Notes under the pieces: generated by a model
What the model saw: the letters and a program-made list of their open reading frames with translations, nothing else
Databases searched by the model: none
What the model was told of the DNA's origin: nothing
Translations under genes and position numbers: made by a program
Shown here: in pieces, positions 23,201 to 36,063 of the stretch
Layout of the letters: each line of letters starts with the position of its first letter
Position numbering within the stretch: position 1 is the stretch's first letter
Source: Holothuria scabra
Lineage: Eukaryota > Echinodermata > Holothuroidea > Aspidochirotida > Holothuriidae
Direction: 5' to 3'
NCBI GenBank assembly: GCA_037179385.1
Contig: CM074187.1
Span: forward strand, 1,488,001-1,552,000
DNA length: 64,000 nt

Positions 23201-24533
23201 GGTATTTTATACTAATTTTGTGTGTTTGTTGCAAAGTTTTGATGTTTGTTTTTTTTGAGCTATAGACACTTTCCACTGAGTTCAATATTTTCTTGAACGG
23301 TCGTTTAAAACGGCTTAAAATGGACTCTATCGGTCCTCTTATGTCTGGACTTTTCTGTAATCATGCTTCTTCTATGCAAGGTTAGTGTTTTATAGAGTGT
23401 AAATGTGTTTCAAACATTTAAATATTTTAAGTCAAAAACTTGATGCATTTTAGTTCATTTCTAAAGCAATTATAAAATTCATGTAAATAATGAGCTGATT
23501 TAGCAATCGAATTTAAGAAGATGAATAGTAAAAAAAATTAAAAATTCACATTTTAAAACGATAGTCGAAGATTATGGCGAAAAAAAGGTATTTGCATTGA
23601 TTTAATGTGTCGTTGAGAGAGCAAGATGACGTTTTCGCATAAGCAAGTATTTTAAGGATACGCCATTTTTATAGCACATTATAAGTTAACTGGATTCTTA
23701 CATTCCAGTAATTCGATTGAGTATATCAATGTAGTCCCAATAGCGTCCGTCTGCTTATATTACAACAAGATCATTGTTGTAGGTTTATAGCCCCAATGAA
23801 AGAACGAAAGAATACGTTTCTTGACGATATGGACAGTGTGATATTTCTGCAATGCACAAACACTAAATCAATGCTACAAGCTCAACGAAAACCCTTTTAG
23901 TAAGTATACCTGTATGAGGATGAACATTTGAACGTGAGGCAAATTTCAAACGTCTGGATACCTCTCTAATACAGTCAATGCCAGTATTAATGCATGCTAG
24001 CAAATGTTACAGTTTGAATATTGTTATTCAGTATTTGAAAATAAAAACTGTGAACATAAGAAGGACGTAAATTTCAAACGTCTGTAAACGTTTGTAAGAT
24101 AGTTACTGCCAGATTATATATTCTATGTAACTACTAATGCTATAAAATTAAATTCTGTTTAAAATTTTAATGTTTGACGTCAGGAGTCATTTGATTATTT
24201 AGAATTGTTCTATATACTTTGATATGAACACTACAGTTGTTCTTCATACCCAATGTTATATGTGTTACATATACCATGATAATGTGTAAACTAGTAATAA
24301 TTGCCCGTTCGTGTAATATACATCATGTATTATCACATTCAAGCTTATTTAAATTTTGTATTACCTGTAAAGGATTGTTGTCAATTTCATTTTTTCTTAA
24401 ACGAGGTTAATAAACTTCTGACTTATCAAGCAGATGCAGGTTTGTCATATTTCTTCTTTCATATGAATCTGTTCTGAGTTAAGCACACTGTTGACAGTCC
24501 AATTACTAGTCTCTCCGTGTCTGTTTATCTTTA
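20236..24533. other. AT-rich non-coding stretch, no gene recognised
   Basis: More than 4 kb without a recognisable exon. A short ATG-led frame at 23320-23380 is followed by a GT donor-like site, but nothing supports it as an exon. No ordered repeat structure was seen. Confidence 0.5.
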
Positions 24534-24541
24534 TACAAAGA

Positions 24542-26245
24542 CAGTGGGGGTAGCCAGGATGGAATTTTGGGGGGGGGCCTAGGTAACAAGTGGGGGGACT
24601 GGTACCTCAGAGTCAGGCGCGGCAAGACTATTTAAGCGGAGCACCACCATTGGTTGGCGCGGAGCGTACAAGAAAATTTGGGGTTTTACAAACCCTCCAG
24701 ATGGCTGGAAACGGCACTTCCCGCGTGTTTTAAGCTGGATGTACCCAGCCTTGAAATACGAATCTCATGTCTGCCCCTTCTCAAATAGTGGGAATAAAAA
24801 ATCAATCTATGAAAAATGATAATACATACATTTTTTAGGGACCCAAAATCTGGGCATTTCTGATCTGTGCCATGGCCTGGGGAATGAGACCAAAGGGAAC
24901 CGATATCTCCCTCTCTCTTGGGGAAAATTGTGAACTTCAGGAGAACGTAGATCGCAAATGCGGCAATATCTGAATAGATTTCAGCTTCAATAGGAAAACC
25001 AAAGGTAGTTGTGTCCCCCTCTGAGAAACTTTCTTTGCGTTAGATTTGCTAGATGCAAAATGGTGCTATGTTTGGCAGAACTTTGAACGGATTATAGGCC
25101 TACGTTTTAGGATTTTCCCATTTAGGGAGCATGAAAATTTTCAAAATACTCATTTTTAGTCTTTGTAGAGATTTTACAAGTGACATACATACTACCAAAG
25201 AAAACAATGTTTTCCGATTTTCAGTGGTGTTTAGATGCAAAATGGTGCAGTATTTGTTCAGTCATGGATACATTACGTAGTCAAAATTAAAATACTACAA
25301 GTAAATCTCTCAAAATATTTAAACAGCAAAGCAGAAGTATGGATCATGAGGAAAAGACAGGAAATGCGGACATTGATTCTACAAATCCGCCCGGACGCCA
25401 GTGCTAACTGGTAAAAAGAGGACCTGTCGAAAAAATCGTTCGACAGTGGCACTTGTCATGGGAAGGAGTGAGGCACGAAGAATTATTCGAAGTCAGTACC
25501 TTACCCTTCAAAGGCCAATCCTCTCACCCAAACCACAATTTTGGTAGGGGTATACTAAAATTCTCCATTGGCTCAGGTCCTTGATTGACAGCTAATTTAC
25601 ACAATGCAAAATACCAAAGCTTTTTTTACACAGCATTACACAGCATTGTTTATAAGCATTGAGCTTTCCTACATTCGACGCGAAGCAATCAACCGAGATT
25701 GTCTCTGGATGAGGACTGAATTTCAGACAATTGTGGGAGCTTAAGTAAGAACAGGGTCTTGAAGGCTCATTTTGTGTATGATAAAGTATAGGAATGGTCG
25801 AGTAAGAATGGTCTCCAGTGTATGATTGCCTTCTTTTCAGTAAATCAACCAGCCATCCAAAAGGCAGAAAGGGTATTAACCTAACAAAGTCAAATTTGAG
25901 TTTGCTGTCGGAACGTTCGTTTCGTCTTCGAAGTGTAATGCAATAAACGACAGTGCAGATTATATACGGTATCTAATTTAGTGAAAGTAATCGTTTTGAA
26001 GTTATTACTTGATTTCATACGTGCACACAAAATGTGTTTTACACACATTTATGTATGTTTTCTTAATTGTTACACATTTTATTTATTTACTGTTTTTGAA
26101 AGAAATACTTCAAAGTGTATTTCCGTTCGAACATTTTATTTTTTTCTCAATTAATTTATCAGGAGACAAAAAATCTGGGGGCCTGAAGAAAATCTGGGGC
26201 GTAGTCCCCGAGCCCGCCCCCCCCCCTCCCGTGGCTACGCCACTG
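24542..26245. mobile_element. Non-autonomous hAT-type DNA transposon, perfect target duplication
   Basis: The left end CAGTGGGGGTAGCCA and the reverse-complemented right end CAGTGGCGTAGCCA form the terminal inverted repeat. Both sides carry the identical 8-bp duplication tacaaaga (24534-24541 and 26246-26253). G-rich and C-rich tracts lie just inside the two ends. The 1.7-kb interior includes dispersed repeat family A (24633-24775) and no transposase. The perfect duplication suggests a younger insertion than the one at 2331-4132. Confidence 0.88.
24633..24775 (+). repeat. Dispersed repeat family A, copy inside a hAT element
   Basis: It contains AAGCGGAGC, GGCGCGGAGCGTACAAGAAA, CCTCCAGATGGCTGGAAACG and TGTACCCAGCC in the same order as 7745-7890. 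It ties the dispersed family to a bounded transposon. Confidence 0.7.
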
Positions 26246-26253
26246 TACAAAGA

Positions 26254-28633
26254 TACACCCTAAGAGCAACGCTTTTTATGTCAAAATGACACTAAAGGAA
26301 CAACAACTTTCCAATATGTACGCGTCTTTCGGATAGGCTGAGTTGATTTGGCTATGTCCAGAGTTTCTCTCCGAAAGTACCTAGTTCGATTCGAAACCTA
26401 TGACGAGTCCTTTTGGTACCGTAGTAAATGTGTGCGTCGGTCTGAATTTACTATTTTAGGGCAACCCGAACGTCGGTTTGGAATTTTCAAGACCACTCGA
26501 AACCGGTAGCTCGTCGTGTTCAGACCACCTGTGACCAAGCCGATGTCACTTTAAAATGGTTAAACAGACCGAACCAATGAGACCCCAAAGTCAGATCACA
26601 CGAAAACCCGAAAAAACCGAAAGAGTGTATTTTTACAAAAATGTTCAAATTAGAATCGAATTTTCTTTGTTACTGTATCCCAGAACGACACGCAATATGC
26701 TAGTTCGGTACTTCGTTGTCGCATGGAAATGTGAGGCACAGCATGGAATATACAAACCGAACTCACCTCGGAGCGTAAAGTGTTCACTTGTTTTCGTCAG
26801 TACGTACACACAACACTAACTAGGTGTAGAGCCAAGTAGAACAAAATTAGGGGTTCAGTCCTACTTTACGGCAGATTAAAATGTGAACTTAACTCAACAA
26901 AAAGGCAATTAAGAAACAATCCACTGCACAAAACCCTTCTTGTAGTCACTCCTTATGTTATGGATGAATTATGAAAGAATGATTCACGAAACTTTCATGT
27001 AAACTCAAATTTTGGGATACGTGTTTAGGTACGGGATGGGTTTGCTTATCCCGATAATTTGGAGGATGTGCGCATGTGCATAGCCACAAAAACGGATTAC
27101 CGAACTGTCTTATTAACGGAATCATGTGACAAGACTATCTCAGCTTAATATCAACAGAGACGTACTCACACAATCAAACTTGATAAAGAACAATAGGTTA
27201 GTAAATACCGTAGCTTGTAAAGTGTTAAAGTCAACTTAAGGTCCAGCGACTTTGAAGTAAGCCATAATAGCTTAATCTTGGTAACCATGGTCATTTTCAA
27301 GTAAAGGAATGAATGCAGGTCGTAAACTTTATAACGCTTAGAAACACTGTGTTATAACATACATTTACAGATATTTCATTGACAGATTGATATGCACATG
27401 CATGAATTCCGCCATTTAAAATTGCGTTAGGGTCGAAATGTGGCATAAATCTACGTGAGTCTTTCTTTTTTTCTTGGTTTGGCCCGAAAAAAATGTCAGA
27501 CCCCCTGAGAAGTCGGTTTCATGTTGGTCAGACCACCCTGCTGTCACTCTGAGCTCAATTAAACAGTTAAAAACCGATTTCAGTTTCGGGCAGTCTCAGT
27601 TTAGTCCAGAATTTTGGGCCGCCTGTGCCCACCTTTAATCAGTAACCCGTTATTTTGAGCGAATCCCTCTTCCGGCAATCTTACAATGTACTGTATGGCA
27701 CTATTTTTTAATCGGCTCGAAACCCGTCTGCAGCACATTCAGTGTTGATTTGAATTTCGAGAATTGCCTTTTGAGACCATATTGGAGTCTAGTTAAACTC
27801 GGACTGGAGTTTAAAATTGAGTGCGGAATAATAATTTCCGCCTTTAAATGAAAGCATTTTGCTCGTGAAAACATTACAAGAAAACTTCGGTCGGAAAACA
27901 TTTTCAATAAACACTGTTCATAAGCGAATTCCGGAGTCTGATTGAAGAAAATACGATGTCTTGATGTATCCAAAACTATCCTTTTCCTTCAAAGGCAAAT
28001 AAAGTTAAAACTTGCGTACAGGTCAGTTGAATGCTGCCATTTTACTCATAATATGCAAGGAGTAAAAGAACCATTAATAACCATCTAAAGGAATAAATAT
28101 AATTTACGAATCTTTTTCAGAATACACCACCACCTTCCCAATTTTTAGGTCATTAATGTTGACTTTTCAATCCGTGCAACTTGTGAACATGGCAGCTGAC
28201 CAAAATTGCCGAGAAAAACAATATTTTGTAAAAAACAGATGAGGAAAATAGACGACAGACCCTCTAAACAAAATAAAGAAACATGACAAACCATTGATTG
28301 ATAAACTTTGCGAGTCATACTTCCTACATTAAATTAATTTGATTTAACATCATTTTCGATCGCATTTTCTTGGTTGTCAAATGAACTTACACTTCGTCAA
28401 ATTAAATTGTAGTTGGTCCGGATATTTAGGAAAGAACTGCATTTGCCGGAGTATTTTCGGTGAGTAAACCGTAGCGGAGACTCCAAATCTGAGTTGCCTG
28501 CCTCGTCCTTTCCTTTTCAAATTTGGAGTCGAGTTATTGCGAATATTTTTTTCTAGCATGGCACCTAATTTGTAGGCCTTGTAGTTTTGAAGTCTTAGAG
28601 CGTGTGGTCGCGTCTCACAAACTTACTGAAACA
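26254..28633. other. Non-coding stretch, no gene recognised
   Basis: Short frames on both strands show no family motif. No tRNA, rRNA or ordered repeat was recognised. Confidence 0.5.
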
Positions 28634-28655
28634 AGGGAGGTCTAATAACACCTCC
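28634..28655. repeat. Second, shortened copy of the GGGAGGTGTTATTAG hairpin
   Basis: The reverse complement reads GGGAGGTGTTATTAG then ACCTCCC. This matches the hairpin at 12981-13010 except for a 4-base gap in the second arm. Confidence 0.5.
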
Positions 28656-29857
28656 CTGCCGATACTAAAAGAGGCTCATACTTTTCCATGATCTGCGTAC
28701 AACTGTACAAAACGAGCGAAAGCTTTAGTGTTTTCCTTGTGCGTGCAAGCATGTGAGACATGCCTTTTATGACTATTTCGCATGCATTCTTATCAAGGTG
28801 GAGGCCGCAAGCGAATAGAACCAGGGCTTGTGCCAGCTGGGGCAGCGGTTCCCGTCGAGGAACACTGCCCCCCCCCCCCTCTCGTCGGAGAAGGTCGGCG
28901 GGTTCATCGGGCAGGCCTAAAAATACTAACAAATAATAAATAATAAAAACCCTACAAGGACTGAAAAAACTACTAGGTGATCTGGAACATAGGTTTTTTT
29001 TTTGTATCGCTATTTTAATACACATTGGAATCGATTTTCAATCACTTCTTCGTATTTCTGTTATACCTCACTCCATGTACCTTCTCCCATCTCCTCTCCC
29101 GTCGGGAAAGGATGACAATTTTTCAGAGGAGGTATATAAATGAAAAAGGAAATAAAAATCTTTAAGGACTAAGGATACTGGATAGATGATCATGAACTTA
29201 TTTTTTCTTTTGTAACGCTTATTTTATGAACATGGGAATCGAATTTCCATCACTTCTTCGTAGCTCTGTTAGTCCTTATTCCATGTGTCTCGTCCCGTTT
29301 TCAAACCGTGCTCTCAAGATCACCCATAACCAGGACCTGTGTTGCAGACCAGGGAGATGGAAGTTTTATTCGCAGCCATAACCAAGGGTGACACGAGTCT
29401 GAGGAGGCATGAACCTCGTCGGGGAAGCCTTCCCTCCCACGTCATTGAGAAGATCCAATTTCGTCATTGAGCCTTCATCTCCCCAACGATAAAAGATGCA
29501 AGCACGATAAACTTCAGTCGCCCGGACGATCTCCTTGACCTTGTTAACAAGAAGGCCATATTTTTCAAGGAGACTCTCACAATTCCAAATTTTTCTTACA
29601 AAAACTGACTTGAGGCTGTTCAGGTGCATGCAGTGCCCCATGGTTTGTCATCTGACAAGACTAGACAACAGAATTCGGGCAACGGTAATAAAAATCGGCC
29701 AGGCCGTTTTCAGCTACACATAATGATAAACAGTAGTAAAGTATGAGAATATCTCCCCATAAATCTGATTGAAAATTCATTTGAAGCCACCATTCTAACT
29801 TGACATATTCTTAAAGACTCTCGGTTGGAAGTAAAATCAGTTATAATCTGGAGTTCG
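28656..29857. other. Non-coding stretch, no gene recognised
   Basis: It includes a poly-C tract at about 28868-28880. A 91-codon frame on the minus strand (29366-29641) has ordinary composition but no recognisable motif or splice context, so it is not called. Confidence 0.45.
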
Positions 29858-30760
29858 GCAGTCACAGAAAATTTCATCAATTTAGTGGACCTTTCAATTG
29901 AATGCAACGAAGACTCTAAGTAGGGTCAAAAACATAGGCATGTTTTCAATTCTGCTGCGTATTTTTTTTATATTTTCGAACGAAAATTCCCCCCCCCCCC
30001 TCTGGAACGCTCCCGTTCGCTTATGTCATATTAAATACAAAAACTTCAAATGTGTAGGAACCCAAACTTTTCCGCAGGGGAATTTTCAAAGGAGATCCGG
30101 GGGCCTTAATCTGCATGAGGATATTCAGTAACGCCAATAAGTCTTATGCAGCCTCAAACCCCAATATCTGTCATAAAATTACAATTTTCCTCCAACATAA
30201 GCTTTGGATTTTCAAATATTCTTTGAAAATGGCAAAATTTTCCAATTTCAATGGATACTTCGTTCCATAAGAAACCATGCCAATCTCTGTCAATCGCTCG
30301 ACATTCCAAAAAAACAAATTTTCTTTCATTAAACTCTATATTTTTTGCAATTAAAGAAGGTCTTAATTTTCAAATCTTTCATCATAAAAGGAAAAAGTTT
30401 TCTGGCAAAGTTCCAGTTTCGTCTGAGGGTCTAGTAGGTAGGCCTAGTACGATAAAATGCGTAGCCCAAAAAGAATTTCAGCTGTCGACCATAGGCTTAA
30501 GACGGACAGATTCTTCAATAAACACCTCAACTTTTGAATGATCCTTACAACTGTAAAAAAGCCACATTTCTTTCAAAATTTTCTTCAAAACAAACCCCAG
30601 TTTTCATATTTGTTAAAAATAAGGTCAAAATTTCGGCGCTCTACGCGCACCCCAAACTCTGCCAAGTCACGTCCTACTGCCTGGACTAACTGATCGCCTT
30701 TTTCGAGGCCTCGAAATGCTAGCCCCCCTGTCGGACAAATCCTGGCGCCACCCTGCATAG
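29858..30760. repeat. hAT-related dispersed repeat, boundaries unclear
   Basis: The block at 29858-29900 (CAGTCACAGAAAATTTCATC) matches 3808-3850 inside the hAT element at 2331-4132. A poly-C tract (about 29989-30001) and a GGCGCCACCCTG end near 30753 resemble hAT subterminal sequence. No paired left end or target duplication was found, so it is probably a degraded copy. Confidence 0.35.
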
Positions 30761-31379
30761 AACCAATGGAAAGTGGACCTTCGCTCGAAATGACATAAGA
30801 ACGGGCGCTCATTATATTCAGTGCTGGCAAAAATACAAGCACCTGACCACAGACCTAATCAGAGAAATCCTAACCCATCAATGGACCTTGTGCATATGAT
30901 GTAGTAAATCAAAAGTACGCCCTCCGTTGGGGGCAAAACAAAGCAACACGAACAGTTTGTTTCGTCAATGCATAAGGTTAAAAAAAAATAAATCATCGTA
31001 TCATCGCAGTACATAGTATTCTGTAAATAAATTACACATACAGCAACTTTTCCAACGGTATTACAGTAAGTGCAGTAATTGGAAAATATAATAAATAAGC
31101 AAATGTGTATCTATGACCTTGTTCCACTAATTTTCGGGAAGCAATTTTTTTCGTAATCTTACAATAATGGACGTCAAACAGAAAGACTTAGTTAATTAGA
31201 AACTCCTAGCAATAAAGGATAAGTCATCGAAATTAAAAAGAACATTACACATTGAAAGCCTCATCCAGCACTTCATAGGACATTACACTTTTCTTTCTAG
31301 TTTTATTTTGTTGAGTAAACTATTCAATTATCATTGCAAATTTGTATTTGTAACATTTTTGGCAGCTCGATTTGTATCT
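30761..31379. other. Non-coding stretch, no gene recognised
   Basis: AT-rich sequence leading into the LINE fragment at 31380. No other feature was seen. Confidence 0.5.
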
Positions 31380-31960
31380 TGCATTGATAAATGTAATACT
31401 TCATATTTATAATAAGATAATTAAAAGCGTGAATATCACTTTTTCCAAATCCGTATAAATATTATATTCAGAACAAAAGAATTGCTTCCCTAAGAACCGA
31501 GACATCTGGAATAAATGATGACGTGATACTGCAATCCCCCAGAGAAGGGGTTCAAGGCTTTCAACTTTGATTTTGCAAAAAGAGCATTGGTCACTATCCA
31601 TCTTGGCCATTGCATACAAGACCTTATTTGTGGCAGCTATTCTATAAAGAAAACGGTCTTGGAAGTACTGTAGCTTACCGTAACTTCAGAAAAGATCTTT
31701 TCTGGCATGTTGAAAAAGGTCTCCCAATCTTCTGTTCCAATATCTACAAATTGTTGTTTCCATTTTTTAATAGCTGTTGGTTCAGTAACTTTACGCTTGA
31801 TTCGTAAATTATAAATAAATTGGGACACCGGGGGAATGTGTAGTATTTCGTTTTTATCATTTCTTGCTGGGTCAACAAGTTGAAACCCGCGCATTTTCTA
31901 TCTTTGAGGTATACTACGAACTGAACCAAAAACAGGGGGAAGGGGAATCTATCAATCTGG
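31380..31960 (-). pseudogene. LINE ORF2 C-terminal fragment (L1/Tx1-like), frameshifted
   Basis: On the minus strand, one frame (31637-31894) ends near 31675. A second frame then carries on the same protein with LYRIAATNKVLYAMAKMDSD and a CSFC motif followed by ESLEPLLW and VSRHHLF. This is the layout of the region after the reverse transcriptase in L1-like LINEs, where a CxxC...H-LFW-C-type motif is usual. Here the expected His is Pro and the expected later Cys is absent. The reverse transcriptase itself is missing, so this is a dead 5'-truncated copy. Assignment to the L1/Tx1 group is by pattern only. Confidence 0.6.
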
Positions 31961-32625
31961 AAGTGATGTATAAATGTATTAAAATCTAGTGCTTTTCCTT
32001 TAGGTCTAAATACCTAATGCATTGACGTCATCTTTCGGGGCAAAACAATGGAACGCGTTGATGAGAATTCTCCCTGTGCGTGTATCAGACTATGCGCGTA
32101 TCCGACAAATTGACAAATCAGCTGTTTGCATTTATCGGTGCTGGTTTGCTTTGTCTCCAAAAGGCGTCCATTTTACTTTGTGACATCGTCATCATATGCC
32201 CAAGGTTTATGGTTGCTGGTGGTTGTTGCATATTATTGTTACTGCCAGTGTGCTTAAGAATAATCTGAAATTGTTTAAAACCTGTCAGAATGCAGGATTC
32301 TAAATAACCAGTTAGTAAATGAGGTGGAATTAAAGAATAAATTGCATTTGTAGGAGTATGGTAAACAAACCGTCGAGACTACAAAGTTTGGAAAATAATT
32401 GACTCGGTGAATTAAGTATTCTTTCTGTGCATTCCCATTCGTCTTGCGCTCCACCTCCACTGCAACTAAAAGATGTTGGTGTACACCAAGACTTGTAAAG
32501 AACTACCTAAAGTATGTGAACAGACATCTGAAATATCTTTAAACAATAGACGTTAGCCGGCGAGTGAATGTCACATTCAATATCTCGATACCGCCACCAC
32601 GAAAAAACGACGTTGGTGTACACTA
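31961..32625. other. Non-coding stretch, no gene recognised
   Basis: Nothing beyond the adjoining LINE fragment and the MITE end at 32626. Confidence 0.5.
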
Positions 32626-33525
32626 CACTCTAAAAACAGTTGGGTAGACCTTTGCCCAACCTGGGCACTTTTTTAACCAAATGCTGCATGGGCACACATG
32701 CCTCCTACCCCCAGTTGGGTAAAAGATTACCCAACCTAGTTGGTTAAAATATTTTGTCCAGCAGTTGGTCAAACTTTTTACCCAACAAAACATTACCCAA
32801 ATTAGCTGGTTAAATGTTTTTCCCAGAAGTTGGTCAAACTTTTTACCCAACTATTTTGCCCATGTTTTAAAAATGTACATGATTTTGGCAAGAAGGAGAT
32901 TTAACAATACCCTTAAACTTACACCGTTTGCCCTCCAAGAATGGTTGGGGTACCTTTTTCTAAAGTCCTCCGACTCTCGGGCGAAGAGCCAAGGGACGAA
33001 AACCAAACAATCCTCTCAGGCCGTGAGGCTGAAAGCCTGCACAGCGACGATGCACTTGGTTAATAAACAGTGAAGTGTGTAGTTCGAAATAACAAACTCA
33101 ATCGTGCGCTTTGTATTTCTCCTCCCATTGATTACGTGGCAGTGAAAACCTTCTTTCTATACGACCATTGCTCTTAAAGTAATTTCGTCCAGATTTTTAC
33201 TGCTATTCTACCGCTAGGTTTTTATTTACCAGATCCAACCTTGTTCAACAATGAGATCTTATAATAACCACTTTTATTACAAAAATTATATGTAAAACGT
33301 AACTGATCTTTTACTAATCATCCGATTGGTCAGTTACATTTTACCCAACTGTTGGGTATTTTGAAACTTATACCCGACACCTTTTACCAATACCTAGATT
33401 TTACTCAACCTTAATTTACCCAACAATTCGGGCAAAGTTGTTTACCCATTTCTTGGGTAATAATTTGCCCAAGTTGGGTATTTTGAATTTTGCCGAAGGC
33501 TTTTTACTTAACTCTTTTAAGAGTG
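32626..33525. mobile_element. MITE-like element with CACTCTAAAA ends and internal TTGGGTA repeats
   Basis: The left end CACTCTAAAAA is preceded by TA. The right end TTTTAAGAGTG is followed by TA, so the element has short inverted termini and a TA target duplication. The outer 250 bp on the left and 200 bp on the right are packed with TTGGGTA and TACCCAA blocks in both orientations. The middle is ordinary non-coding DNA. The termini match the foldback element at 58261-58616, which defines a family in this genome. A TA duplication suits Tc1/mariner-like mobilisation, but no transposase is present to prove it. Confidence 0.65.
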
Positions 33526-34380
33526 TAAACATGTGAAGAAACCTACAAAATATTTGAATCTCCAAAAGTTACTTTAACAGACACTTAAATAATGCCTATG
33601 GGAGGTAACGGTTTAAATATAATTTGCCATTAAGTGTATTAATATATAACTATCAGTCAGTGGGTCTTGTGGATTACTAAAAAAAAGAAATGATGAGCGA
33701 TAAACTGCTCTTCTAAGCAGTTAGAAGCTAACCTTAGCTGAGCCTCGCTCAACAAATGTTAAAACCTTATCAATTCATGTCCACACTGTAGAGTTACTCG
33801 ATTTGCTTAAAGGTACTTTCAAATACAGATCTGATAATTGTGAACTGTGAAGAGGTAGTAGCGTCGTAAGGTTATTCCCCTTGTCGCTGGATGTGTGCGA
33901 TGAAACTGGTGTATCAGCCTTTAAATACAGTATGATTCTTGCCATATGGAAGCCATATGAACTTGAAACTCAAGGATAGCAATATGAAGGGAACTATCTG
34001 AAATAAGATATTGTTTAGAAATAGACAGAACTGCAATTTTCAAGGTGGACATTAACTGCTTCCTGTAGTAGGCTGGGATTCCTTTATTGAAACGTGCCGT
34101 GCATTTTATGCGTGTGAACTCATTTACTTAGTGGTCGTGGATTGCACCGGGATCACCTGATGAACTCAAACTGTGCCAAAGTAAATATTGATTGGTGAGG
34201 TAAAAACACATCCGTAGTTAGGTTGTAGGAATTTATTCTAATACGCGCTATCAAAACATTGTATGTCGTTTTGTTTGAGCCAAACTTAATCAATCAGCGA
34301 TGTAAAGTGGACGATGCTTCCGTCTGTAGTCTATGAATAGTTCCAAAATTAAAATTTATTGTTTGTAGCATTTATATATA
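33526..34380. other. Non-coding stretch, no gene recognised
   Basis: AT-rich DNA between the MITE-like element and the first Penelope-like element. No feature was recognised. Confidence 0.5.
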
Positions 34381-34427
34381 TTGTTTGACAATAAAGCTAT
34401 TGCGGCAATAGCTTTATTGTCAAACAA
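34381..34427. repeat. Perfect 23-bp-arm palindrome at the 5' truncation of PLE copy 1
   Basis: The arms 34381-34403 and 34405-34427 are exact inverses around a single G. The right arm reads in frame into the downstream PLE (GNSFIVKQRFSC, matching NNNSFDVKHHFTC of PLE copy 2). The right arm is therefore element sequence, and the left arm is an inverted copy of the truncated end. Confidence 0.85.
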
Positions 34428-34748
34428 AGATTCTCCTGCATTTCCTCTAATGTAGTTTATATTTTAGCATGTGGGAGATGTAACTCGTTGTATGTGGGAG
34501 AGACCAAGCTCCGCCTCGCGGATCGAGTCACCGAGCACCTTAGGTCCATCAAACAGAATCTCCATGGATACCCGGTGGCTGCACATTTTAACCCCCCTTC
34601 ACCTTGTTCTATACAGCATTTAACTGTTACGGCATCTGTTATGTACCGAGGCTCCGATCGTGACCGCCTTAGTGCTGAAAACCGACTGATCATGAGGCTA
34701 GGTACTCTCGCTCCACACGGCCTTTATGTTAGAATTGACCTTCTGTAA
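34404..34748 (+). pseudogene. PLE GIY-YIG endonuclease domain fragment
   Basis: The open frame runs from the palindrome to TAA at 34746-34748. It includes [41 protein letters not shown] and a DRLSAENRLI segment near the end. It matches copies 2 and 3 of this window almost residue for residue in the core. GIY-YIG domains nick DNA for target-primed reverse transcription in PLEs. With no start and no reverse transcriptase it cannot act as an element on its own. Confidence 0.85.
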
Positions 34749-35066
34749 TATTCACTCCTTTTTGAGCCAGTTTTTACTCCTTTTACACTTACCCGTTCGT
34801 GCTCATTTTTTACTGTTTAGCCCTAATTATAATTTTTCCGGACCTAGTTTTTGTGTTTTCTTTTCCCCTTTTTTCCGACCATGTTCGATTTGTACGTGCA
34901 TTTTTTCATCCAGGACGCTCTTTTTCTTTTTTTGATTTGTGTTTCATCCTTCGCACTCATGTTTTCTGACAGTCACTTTCGTTCGGTTCTGTTTTTACAG
35001 CGATCGCTTCGGATTTGATGTTTGTCGTGTCCAATTGTTACTGTTCGTTGTTCAGTTTTGTTTTTG

Positions 35067-35103
35067 CCACATGATGAAGGGTTTATACCCGAAACGTCGT
35101 GAA
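35067..35103 (+). ncRNA. Hammerhead-ribozyme-like motif in PLE copy 1
   Basis: On the plus strand: CAC, then ATGATGA (canonical CTGATGA with its first base changed), A, stem II GGGT/ACCC with loop TTAT, GAAAC, GTC, then GTG pairing with CAC as helix I. Stem III is reduced to the C-G contact, as in the small hammerhead variants known from Penelope-like elements. The C3 change predicts loss of cleavage. An extra A before stem II is shared with the other two copies. Confidence 0.65.
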
Positions 35104-35184
35104 GTTTTCCGCAAACTTTTAAGCACTTTTTACTACCTTTTTTCGACCTACACATTTCAACAGTGCTCCGCAGCATTTCGACCT

Positions 35185-35211
35185 TATATATGTATATGTA
35201 TATATATAAAC

Positions 35212-35299
<88 letters not shown>
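35185..35299. repeat. (TA)n microsatellite
   Basis: TA array, slightly impure at the start, between the 3' end of PLE copy 1 and the inverted-repeat element at 35300. Open frames here encoding YIYIYI strings are artefacts. Confidence 0.95.
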
Positions 35300-35948
<649 letters not shown>

Positions 35949-36027
35949 CGAATACTGCCTAGCACTGGTAAAGTATGAAGGTAAACAGATTGGAATGATA
36001 AAAAGTGCTAAAATTCGGAAGAAAGCT

Positions 36028-36063
36028 CCGCAACGTTTCGGGTAAGTACCCTTCATCAGGCGG
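36028..36063 (-). ncRNA. Hammerhead-ribozyme-like motif in PLE copy 2, canonical core
   Basis: On the minus strand: CCGC, CTGATGA, A, stem II GGGT/ACCC with loop ACTT, GAAAC, GTT, GCGG. CCGC and GCGG form a perfect 4-bp helix I, and the conserved core CTGATGA...GAAA is complete. Stem III is minimal. This matches the small PLE-associated hammerheads reported to cleave as dimers. The unpaired A between core and stem II is unusual. Confidence 0.75.

Larger units (their letters stand above)
34404..35184 (+). mobile_element. Penelope-like element copy 1, 5'-truncated
   Basis: It contains the end of the PLE reading frame with the GIY-YIG nuclease domain (34404-34748), a non-coding 3' part with a hammerhead-like motif (35067-35103), and a 3' end GCAGCATTTCGACC that passes directly into (TA)n. 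The same 3' end, diverged, closes copies 2 and 3. The copy begins with the inverted duplication at 34381-34427 and lacks the reverse transcriptase. Confidence 0.85.

Noticed and set aside
23320..23381. ATG-led frame MDSIGPLMSGLFC followed by a GT donor-like site, a possible first exon
   Set aside because: There is no promoter, no recognisable downstream exon and no homology that I can name.
29366..29641. A 91-codon minus-strand frame of ordinary amino-acid composition
   Set aside because: No motif, no convincing splice sites, and it lies in a repeat-rich stretch.
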